DNA of 5,643 bases, from positions 1-5,643 of the forward strand of contig JAEZFR010000269.1 of the NCBI GenBank assembly GCA_023417285.1, given 5' to 3'. Source of the DNA: Bacillota bacterium (GTDB taxonomy: Bacteria; Bacillota; Clostridia; Acetivibrionales; DSM-1351). Made by a program: the position numbers and the translations under genes. Below the pieces are notes generated by a model that saw nothing but the letters and a program-made list of their open reading frames with translations, made no database searches and was not told the DNA's origin. This document shows, piece by piece, positions 1 through 4,764 of the stretch. Each line of letters starts with the position of its first letter. The first letter of the stretch is position 1.

Positions 1-457
1 ATGTTAATTCCATACCGTCGCTTACTTTCACCCAGCTAACCTTTTCATTTGTAGAATTATTTGCTTGGGATGAAATATTATATGTATTCTTATTGAGTAT
101 AATATGTTTGTTTGAGCCAATTGCCTCAATAAGCTCTTTTGCATTATTAACAGTCACTTTTTGAACTTCTTGTTTGGCTGGAGCGGGCTTTTTGCCAATG
201 TATAAACTGTTGGTTTTAACATCCCAGGTTGCCTCCTTGCCCATTATTGCACTGGCGGCATTGATTGGTATATAGTTTGAACCCTTATATGACAAGGCTT
301 CAACTTTCTGAGCCAGTACACCTTCAACATAAATGTTAATGTTGTTTGTGAATGCTGTAACCTTTTTTCCCACCTGCGCGGCAAAGACTGTGGTGCTTAA
401 GAGTGAAACAACAATTGCGCCTGCCACAAAACCTTTTATTTTGTCTCTGGTTATCAT
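1..457 (-). CDS. Secreted stalk-domain protein with probable beta-helix region (5' part only)
   Basis: The reading frame starts at 457 and stays open to the window edge, giving the first 152 residues of a longer protein. Residues 1-26 form a classic signal peptide: a basic start (MITRDKIK), a hydrophobic core, and a likely cut after VFA. Residues about 30-92 resemble the copper-amine-oxidase N-terminal-like 'stalk' domain (NINIYVEGV, then NYIPINAASAIMGKEATWD, then LYIGKKP), which in clostridia usually marks exported or surface proteins rather than real amine oxidases. After a short Pro/Ala/Lys linker, VTVNNAKELIEAIGSNKHIIL (about 101-121) resembles the opening of right-handed beta-helix proteins; this is inference, because the body of the protein is missing. 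ATG at 457 is preferred to ATG at 463: the GGGGG ribosome site at 466-470 lies 8 nt from the former and only 2 nt from the latter. I see no convincing sigma-A promoter in the 105 bp upstream. The substrate or role cannot be stated. Confidence 0.82.
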   Translation of the reverse strand, partial: MITRDKIKGFVAGAIVVSLLSTTVFAAQVGKKVTAFTNNINIYVEGVLAQKVEALSYKGSNYIPINAASAIMGKEATWDVKTNSLYIGKKPAPAKQEVQKVTVNNAKELIEAIGSNKHIILNKNTYNISSQANNSTNEKVSWVKVSDGMELT

Positions 458-493
458 TTCCATATCCCCCTGTTTTATGAAGTTATTCATAAT

Positions 494-511
494 AATAATT
501 ACATAATTATT
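494..511. repeat. Perfect AT-rich inverted repeat upstream of the stalk-domain gene
   Basis: AATAATTA-CA-TAATTATT has 8-bp arms that match perfectly around a 2-bp centre, and it sits 37-54 bp before the start codon at 457. The position would suit an operator. However, the tract is entirely A/T apart from the centre, where chance palindromes are common, and no regulator is known for it. Confidence 0.4.
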
Positions 512-563
512 GGAAGAACACAATAGTTATAAATTACTAATTATTCCAACTTCTATAAGGTGC

Positions 564-601
564 AAAAAAACTGTGCCGGAGCAATATCCAACACAGCTTT
601 T
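564..601 (-). terminator. Intrinsic terminator after the acyltransferase gene
   Basis: Read on the minus strand, CTGTGTTGGA (596-587) pairs with TCCGGCACAG (580-571) in a 10-bp stem with two G-U pairs and a 6-nt loop. Seven Ts follow (570-564), and an AAAA tract lies before the stem. It ends the acyltransferase transcript and separates that gene and the 25-bp repeats from the stalk-domain gene at 457. The flanking A and T runs may make it work in both directions. Confidence 0.85.
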
Positions 602-610
602 CTTTACTAT

Positions 611-733
611 TAAGCTAAGACTATGAGTATTCTTGTAAGCTAAGTATACGAGCATTCTTGTAAGCTAAGTATACGAGTATTCTTGTAGGCTTAATCTACT
701 AGTATTCTTGTAAGCCAAGTCTACCAGTATTCG
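611..733. repeat. Five tandem 25-bp repeats
   Basis: Units lie at 611-635, 636-660, 661-685, 686-710 and 711-733; the last is about 2 bp short. Each begins TAAGC or TAGGC, and all contain GTATTC or GCATTC near the end. Units 2 and 3 differ at one base only, while units 1, 4 and 5 diverge mainly in the middle (offsets 6-16). There are no spacers, so this is not a CRISPR array. Because 25 is not a multiple of 3 and the acyltransferase stop is at 766, the repeats are not coding in that frame. They lie between that stop and the terminator at 564-601, so they should be transcribed as 3' untranslated RNA. Function unknown. Confidence 0.93.
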
Positions 734-765
734 TAGATAAATTTGCCGTATAGACTTACACTTAT

Positions 766-1824
766 CTATATTAAATACTTCTTAACATATGGAATTTTAG
801 ATAGCACAAAATAAACACCAATACTCAAAAATAGATTGATTAATGCTAAAACAGGAATAGAAACTAGAACATTAGATATCATTTTATCCATGTTCAATAC
901 TCTAAATGCAATATTAAAGAAATCATGAACTAGATATACACAGAAACTTGCTTTTGATAAATATCCGATTGCCTTTGAATTTATTAATTTGTTATTTTCC
1001 TTCTTGCCCTGATTTATTATGAATAAAAATAAAGCTGCAGCCATTGCTGTTACATTTGGAGACATTCCCTCTAAAAATGTTGTATTTAGGGACTGCGAGG
1101 ATTTAGATATTGTGCCAAATACGGTTATTGCAAAACCCACTATACCAAGAGAATAGATTATGTAAGTTGTCTTCTTGGTAAGTACATATTTATTGAAATA
1201 ATAGCCCAGCACAAAAAATCCAATGGCAGCATAGGCCATTCTAAGTCCATACTGCAAAACCATACCCTTTAAAAGGTTAAAGGGGTAAAACTTAATAATA
1301 AATGGGAATACAATACCCAGACAAATCCATGCAAACAAACCATACTCCATCTGCTTCTTATCAGCAGCATCTGTAAATACTCTAATAACAGGCACAAGAC
1401 AGTAAATGAGTATAATCATATAAAGGTAGTAAAAATGAAAATGTGTATTACAGGTTAGTATATTTTTAATCATATCTTTAATCATTGCAAGGCTCAAAAT
1501 TCCTGTGCTATTGTACTCCCTAATAACATCAAGCATTTCATACATAAGAGCCCAAAAAACAAGGGCCGCTAAAATCCTTGGCAAGTACTTTGTATAAATC
1601 TGTTTAATAGAAATAGATTTTTCAGAATTTAGGAATAGTACTCCACTACACATAAGGAAAACTGGTACACTCCACCTTACTATAGAGGCCCAGAATATGT
1701 AAAAATACCAATTAGTAGAGGGTATATCAAAGTTTGAAAGCACCGTTGCTGATATATGTATTATTATTACACCGAATATAGCCATAGCCTTCAACATATC
1801 TACAGAACTAATTCTATTTTTCAT
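766..1824 (-). CDS. Membrane acyltransferase, acyltransferase-3 (OafA/WecH-like) family
   Basis: This 352-residue, mostly hydrophobic protein has about ten predicted membrane spans. Family features are the N-terminal SSVDMLKAMAIFGVIIIHIS (residues 6-25) with the conserved His23, the second-span motif WSVPVFLMCSGVLFL (51-65), HFHFYYLYMIILIYCLVP (128-145), and the closing GYLSKASFCVYLVHDFF (287-303). Members move acetyl or other acyl groups onto sugars, polysaccharides or other envelope molecules from within the cytoplasmic membrane; the substrate here cannot be read from sequence. The family's R-x10-H motif appears as K12-x10-H23. The length is normal for a member without an extra SGNH domain. 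ATG at 1824 is supported by AGAAAGG (1833-1839) 8 nt upstream. The gene has its own sigma-A promoter (1864-1891) and a terminator on each side, so it is probably monocistronic. Neighbours give no pathway clue. Family confidence is high, specific function low. Confidence 0.9.
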   Translation of the reverse strand: MKNRISSVDMLKAMAIFGVIIIHISATVLSNFDIPSTNWYFYIFWASIVRWSVPVFLMCSGVLFLNSEKSISIKQIYTKYLPRILAALVFWALMYEMLDVIREYNSTGILSLAMIKDMIKNILTCNTHFHFYYLYMIILIYCLVPVIRVFTDAADKKQMEYGLFAWICLGIVFPFIIKFYPFNLLKGMVLQYGLRMAYAAIGFFVLGYYFNKYVLTKKTTYIIYSLGIVGFAITVFGTISKSSQSLNTTFLEGMSPNVTAMAAALFLFIINQGKKENNKLINSKAIGYLSKASFCVYLVHDFFNIAFRVLNMDKMISNVLVSIPVLALINLFLSIGVYFVLSKIPYVKKYLI

Positions 1825-1832
1825 TTTCTATA

Positions 1833-1839
1833 CCTTTCT
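1833..1839 (-). promoter_or_regulatory. Ribosome binding site of the acyltransferase gene
   Basis: AGAAAGG on the minus strand, 8 nt before ATG at 1824. It fixes the start of this gene. Confidence 0.75.
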
Positions 1840-1863
1840 GTAATAAGTAATTAAACATCAACA

Positions 1864-1891
1864 ATTATATCACTAAAATGTATTTTTTCAA
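1864..1891 (-). promoter_or_regulatory. Sigma-A promoter of the acyltransferase gene
   Basis: On the minus strand, TTGAAA (1891-1886), a 16-nt spacer, then a perfect TATAAT (1869-1864). The -10 is preceded by TGA, forming an extended -10 (TGnTATAAT). Transcription should begin near 1857, about 33 nt before the start codon. It lies just after the spoIIR terminator, which supports independent expression. Confidence 0.8.
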
Positions 1892-1916
1892 ACAAAGAGG
1901 GCGAAGCTTGTCGCAT

Positions 1917-1950
1917 AAAAAAAACCCTTGTCAAATTAACAAGAGTTTTT
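1917..1950 (-). terminator. Intrinsic terminator after spoIIR
   Basis: Minus-strand AAAAACTCTTGT (1950-1939) pairs with ACAAGGGTTTTT (1931-1920) in a 12-bp stem with one G-T pair and a 7-nt loop; the T run extends to 1917. It lies about 100 nt after the spoIIR stop and about 25 bp before the acyltransferase -35. The A tract on the other side could let it work in reverse too. Confidence 0.88.
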
Positions 1951-1988
1951 ACTGTAATTATTTAATTATCTATAAAATTTTTATTGTA

Positions 1989-2018
1989 ACACACGAGTTT
2001 TTAACCATAAAAGTGTGT
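1989..2018. repeat. Weak inverted repeat in the spoIIR 3' region
   Basis: ACACAC (1989-1994) and GTGTGT (2013-2018) are complementary 6-bp arms around an 18-nt interior that itself holds a short TTTTA/TAAAA pairing. It has no adjoining T run, so it is not a second terminator. It could be a modest RNA hairpin in the spoIIR 3' untranslated region. Confidence 0.35.
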
Positions 2019-2024
2019 GCATAT

Positions 2025-2069
2025 TAGCTTGCTTATTAAAGTAACGGCTTAGTTGAATAGCTTGCTTAT
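2025..2069. repeat. 12-bp direct repeat spanning the spoIIR stop
   Basis: TAGCTTGCTTAT occurs at 2025-2036 and again at 2058-2069, exactly 33 bp apart. The second copy encodes part of the SpoIIR C-terminus and the first lies just past the stop. The bases between do not match the neighbouring 33 bp, so it is only a short repeat and may be chance. Confidence 0.5.
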
Positions 2070-2765
2070 AGCGCCTGTAAACTTAATCTTTGTCCCCTCT
2101 AGAAACTCAACAACCTTAAATTTAATTTTAATTGGGATATCCTCTTCTTTATCAGTCGAGGTTATAATAGCATACTCCTCATCTGACAAGGATTCCTTTA
2201 AGTCCTGTTTTACAGAGTCAGGAATTGTACCATGAGTTGCATCTATAAAGCACAACGGTGGGAAAAGAACACACCACCAGTTTCTTCCCTCTCCCTTGCC
2301 TATTACAACTCTCAAAGCGTCGTAATTACCTGCTGGAAGAGTTATGTCTCCGTATGTCTTTGTTGGGAAAGGATAGTATCCCAGGCTTGCTGTCACAGAA
2401 TAATTTTGATTTTCTTTTGCTATAACCTCTTTTGCAATATCCTGTATTTTATTCAGGTCTTTATCAATTATGACCTTAGTCTGTTCGATATTCTTTGAAT
2501 CGCTAAGTTCCGTCTTCATATACTCAATAACTGCATCACGGACCTTGAGCTTTAGCGCTTGATCAGCATCAGAATCAGAATTAGCTATAACATGTAACCT
2601 TACAAGATTTTGAGCAAGCCCTGCATTTATATCCTCAGCATAAAATGAAGAAACCAACCATACAACAAGAATAGTCAGCATTGCTATCGCTATAGTAATC
2701 TTCAAAACCTGAGAAAATTTTTGATTTCTTGAATTTAACTTAATAACTGTATAACCCTTATTCAT
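2049..2765 (-). CDS. spoIIR: Stage II sporulation protein R
   Basis: SpoIIR is made in the forespore and signals across the intermembrane space to the SpoIIGA protease, which then cleaves pro-sigma-E in the mother cell (known from Bacillus subtilis). The 238-residue product has a short basic N-terminus, one hydrophobic segment (residues about 21-41) acting as signal or anchor, then the family's hallmarks: NLVRLHVIANSDS followed by DQALKLKVRDAV (53-79) and VIGKGEGRNWWCVLFPPLCF (154-173). The length is close to B. subtilis SpoIIR. I chose ATG at 2765 over ATGs at 2804 and 2795. AGAAAGG lies 11 nt before 2765, the other two lack a ribosome site, and the sigma-F-like promoter at 2815-2844 would start transcription at about 2807, leaving no leader for 2804. 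The gene looks monocistronic, with terminators on both sides. Identification is firm. Confidence 0.96.
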   Translation of the reverse strand: MNKGYTVIKLNSRNQKFSQVLKITIAIAMLTILVVWLVSSFYAEDINAGLAQNLVRLHVIANSDSDADQALKLKVRDAVIEYMKTELSDSKNIEQTKVIIDKDLNKIQDIAKEVIAKENQNYSVTASLGYYPFPTKTYGDITLPAGNYDALRVVIGKGEGRNWWCVLFPPLCFIDATHGTIPDSVKQDLKESLSDEEYAIITSTDKEEDIPIKIKFKVVEFLEGTKIKFTGAISKLFN

Positions 2766-2776
2766 TTTAACCGCTA

Positions 2777-2783
2777 CCTTTCT
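2777..2783 (-). promoter_or_regulatory. Ribosome binding site deciding the spoIIR start
   Basis: AGAAAGG on the minus strand, 11 nt before ATG at 2765. The in-frame ATGs at 2795 and 2804 have no purine-rich site in front of them, so this site supports the shorter 238-residue protein. Confidence 0.7.
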
Positions 2784-2814
2784 CTTTATCCCCATAAATA
2801 TCATCCAGTTTTGC

Positions 2815-2844
2815 TAGTATAACCATGGAACTATAAAATTTAGC
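2815..2844 (-). promoter_or_regulatory. Probable sigma-F promoter of spoIIR
   Basis: On the minus strand the -10 element GGTTATACTA (2824-2815) fits the sigma-F/sigma-G pattern GGnnAnAnT at every fixed base. Exactly 15 nt upstream lies GCTAA (2844-2840), four of five bases of the -35 pattern GYWTA. Known biology agrees: B. subtilis spoIIR is under sigma-F control. The predicted start near 2807 leaves a leader of about 40 nt to ATG 2765. Confidence 0.75.
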
Positions 2845-2922
2845 AAAAAAGTGATGTATAAATAATTATTGTCAAGTACATGGAACATTATACAGAAATA
2901 TCCTAGAAATTTTTTATAACGC

Positions 2923-2964
2923 AAAAAAGCACCCTTTGCAGCTTGTCTGTGCAAAGAGTGCTTT
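2923..2964 (-). terminator. Intrinsic terminator after pyrG
   Basis: Minus-strand AAAGCACTCTTTGCA (2964-2950) pairs with TGCAAAGGGTGCTTT (2940-2926) in a 15-bp stem with a single G-T pair and a 9-nt loop; the T run continues to 2923. It is the strongest terminator in the window, about 75 nt after the pyrG stop, and isolates pyrG from spoIIR. Confidence 0.93.
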
Positions 2965-3003
2965 ATAGTATTACAATCTTTTAAAGTGGATTATACTATG
3001 CTG

Positions 3004-3019
3004 TTAATCAATTGATTAA
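3004..3019. repeat. Perfect 16-bp palindrome downstream of pyrG
   Basis: TTAATCAATTGATTAA is fully self-complementary. It lies 20 bp past the pyrG stop and before its terminator. It has no loop, so it would be a poor RNA hairpin. As DNA it could be a binding site for a dimeric protein, but a position behind a gene and ahead of its terminator is unusual for an operator. Role unknown. Confidence 0.5.
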
Positions 3020-3038
3020 ATTGATAGCAATCACATTA

Positions 3039-4640
3039 TTATTTTTTGTTTTCATATGCAGCCCTGATAAAGTCTCTAAACAAAGGATGCGCCTTGTTTG
3101 GTCTTGACTTGAATTCAGGATGGAACTGTACACCTACGAACCATGGGTGATCCTCTAACTCAACAGTTTCTACCAGCTTACCACTAGGTGAAAGACCTGA
3201 TAGAATTAACCCTAGGCTAGAGAGAGTATCTCTATATTCATTATTGAATTCGTATCTGTGTCTATGCCTTTCATATATAAGCTCGTCCTTGTAGATGTCC
3301 TGCATTCTCGTGCCCTCTATAATCTTGCATGGGTACACTCCCAGTCTCATTGTGCCGCCCTTTTCATCTACGTCCCTTTGTTCAGGCATGAGGTCAATTA
3401 CAGGAAACGCTGTGTCTCCAAACTCTGAGCTATTTGCATCGTCCAGATTTGCAACATTTCTTGCAAACTCAACTACAGCCATCTGCATGCCAAGACATAT
3501 ACCAAAGAAAGGAATCTTATTTTCTCTAGCATAAGTGATAGCCATTATTTTACCTTCAATACCCCTATCTCCAAAACCACCTGGAACAAGTATTCCATCA
3601 ACGTCCTTAAGATATTGTTCAACACCATTTTCTTCGATTTCTTCAGAATTTACCCATTTAATATTGACTACAACATCATTGGCAATACCACCATGGCGTA
3701 AGGATTCTGCTACACTGAGATAAGCATCATGCAACTCAACATATTTACCTACCAATGCAATTGTAACCTTATCCTTAGGATTCTTCTGTCTCTCAACCAT
3801 ATCTACCCATTCAGTAAGATTTGGTTCAGAACACTCTAGGCCCAATCTCTGGCATACAATTTTAGCTAGTCCTTCTTTTTCAAGCATTAAAGGTACTTCA
3901 TATAAAACTTCTGCATCGAGGTTCTGTATAACCGAATCACCTCTTATATTACAGAAAAGTCCAATCTTATCCTTCATGTCCTGTGAAAGAGTGTGCTCAG
4001 TTCTGCACACAATTACATCTGGCTGTATACCTATGCTCCTAAGTTCCTTGACACTATGCTGTGTAGGCTTTGTCTTTAGTTCTCCTGACTTGCCTAAATA
4101 AGGTACCAAAGTAACATGAATATACATTACATTTTCTCTGCCAACGTCGGTAGACACCTGTCTAATTGCTTCTAGGAACGGCAGGCTTTCTATATCACCT
4201 ACTGTACCACCAACCTCTGTTATAACAACATCGGTTCTCTCTGATTTGCCTACTCTGTATATTCTTTCTTTTATTTCATTAGTAATATGAGGAATTACCT
4301 GAACTGTTCCGCCAAGGAAATCTCCTTTCCTTTCCTTTGAAATAACTGACCAGTATATCTTGCCAGTAGTAACATTACTATTTTTGCTAAGATTCTCATC
4401 TATAAATCTTTCATAATGACCCAAGTCAAGGTCTGTCTCAGCTCCGTCCTCTGTTACAAAAACCTCACCATGCTGGTAGGGACTCATGGTTCCTGGATCT
4501 ACATTTATATATGGATCAAACTTCTGAATAGTAACATGAATGCCTCTTGCCTTTAAGAGTCTTCCTAACGATGCAGCTGTAATTCCTTTACCTAACCCAG
4601 ACACAACACCGCCTGTTACAAATATATACTTAACTGACAT
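3039..4640 (-). CDS. pyrG: CTP synthase (glutamine-hydrolysing)
   Basis: Cytoplasmic enzyme that makes CTP from UTP, using ATP and ammonia released from glutamine; it is the last step of de novo pyrimidine nucleotide synthesis. The 533-residue protein is full length. The synthetase half (about 1-270) starts KYIFVTGGVVSGLGKGI, with the ATP-binding loop, and contains FDPYINVDPGTMSPYQHGEVFV (41-62) and the EVGGTVGDIES stretch (142-152). The class I glutamine amidotransferase half (about 290-533) has GGFGDRG (354-360), the nucleophile Cys382 in GICLGMQ, and the His507/Glu509 pair in GVQFHPEF. No catalytic residue seems lost. ATG at 4640 is set by AGGAGG (4651-4656) 10 nt upstream. The gene has its own sigma-A promoter (4723-4751), a leader of about 75 nt, and a strong terminator (2923-2964), so it is probably monocistronic. 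Identification is certain from sequence. Confidence 0.99.
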   Translation of the reverse strand: MSVKYIFVTGGVVSGLGKGITAASLGRLLKARGIHVTIQKFDPYINVDPGTMSPYQHGEVFVTEDGAETDLDLGHYERFIDENLSKNSNVTTGKIYWSVISKERKGDFLGGTVQVIPHITNEIKERIYRVGKSERTDVVITEVGGTVGDIESLPFLEAIRQVSTDVGRENVMYIHVTLVPYLGKSGELKTKPTQHSVKELRSIGIQPDVIVCRTEHTLSQDMKDKIGLFCNIRGDSVIQNLDAEVLYEVPLMLEKEGLAKIVCQRLGLECSEPNLTEWVDMVERQKNPKDKVTIALVGKYVELHDAYLSVAESLRHGGIANDVVVNIKWVNSEEIEENGVEQYLKDVDGILVPGGFGDRGIEGKIMAITYARENKIPFFGICLGMQMAVVEFARNVANLDDANSSEFGDTAFPVIDLMPEQRDVDEKGGTMRLGVYPCKIIEGTRMQDIYKDELIYERHRHRYEFNNEYRDTLSSLGLILSGLSPSGKLVETVELEDHPWFVGVQFHPEFKSRPNKAHPLFRDFIRAAYENKK

Positions 4641-4650
4641 GACTTCTTTT

Positions 4651-4656
4651 CCTCCT
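4651..4656 (-). promoter_or_regulatory. Ribosome binding site of pyrG
   Basis: A full-consensus AGGAGG on the minus strand, 10 nt before ATG at 4640; the strongest ribosome site in the window, as expected for a housekeeping enzyme. Confidence 0.85.
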
Positions 4657-4667
4657 AAAGTATTTGA

Positions 4668-4685
4668 CGAGATAACTTATTCTCG
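4668..4685 (-). other. Small hairpin in the pyrG leader
   Basis: Minus-strand CGAGA (4685-4681) can pair with TCTCG (4672-4668) across an 8-nt loop. It lies mid-leader, 12 nt before the ribosome site. No T run follows, so it is not an attenuator of the B. subtilis pyrG type; it may have no regulatory role. Confidence 0.35.
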
Positions 4686-4722
4686 ATATAGAACCGTCTT
4701 TTTTCCGTAATACACTTTTAAT

Positions 4723-4751
4723 ATTTTATATTTTGATAAAAAAAAGGTCAA
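4723..4751 (-). promoter_or_regulatory. Sigma-A promoter of pyrG
   Basis: On the minus strand, TTGACC (4751-4746), a spacer of exactly 17 nt that includes an 8-T run, then TAAAAT (4728-4723). Each hexamer matches the sigma-A consensus at five of six bases. The predicted start is near 4716, about 75 nt before the pyrG ATG. The promoter lies between the protease stop (4765) and pyrG. Confidence 0.82.
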
Positions 4752-4764
4752 TATATTCTTTTGA

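Noticed and set aside
611..733. Possible CRISPR array
   Set aside because: The 25-bp units abut directly with no unique spacers, and no cas gene is present.
734..768. TAGATAA / TTATCTA inverted repeat around the acyltransferase stop
   Set aside because: Seven-bp AT-rich arms with a 21-nt gap; not better than chance in such sequence.
2053..2498. Plus-strand open frames opposite spoIIR
   Set aside because: They lie antisense within a well-supported gene, have no ribosome sites or recognisable protein features, and two overlap end to end.
2766..2804. Longer SpoIIR starting at 2804
   Set aside because: No ribosome site there, and it would lie at the predicted transcription start; the extra 13 residues are untypical.
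2870..2875. Perfect TTGACA (-35) on the minus strand upstream of spoIIR
   Set aside because: At 16-18 nt downstream there is only ACTTTT-like sequence, with no usable -10; the sigma-F-like pair fits better.
2990..2995. TATAAT on the minus strand between pyrG and its terminator
   Set aside because: No -35 at the right spacing, and a transcript would run straight into the terminator at 2964.
3295..3723. Plus-strand open frames opposite pyrG
   Set aside because: Antisense to the conserved amidotransferase coding sequence, with low-complexity translations and no start signals.
4738..4745. Eight-T run after the protease gene as a terminator
   Set aside because: No stable hairpin precedes it on the minus strand; it is better read as part of the pyrG promoter spacer.
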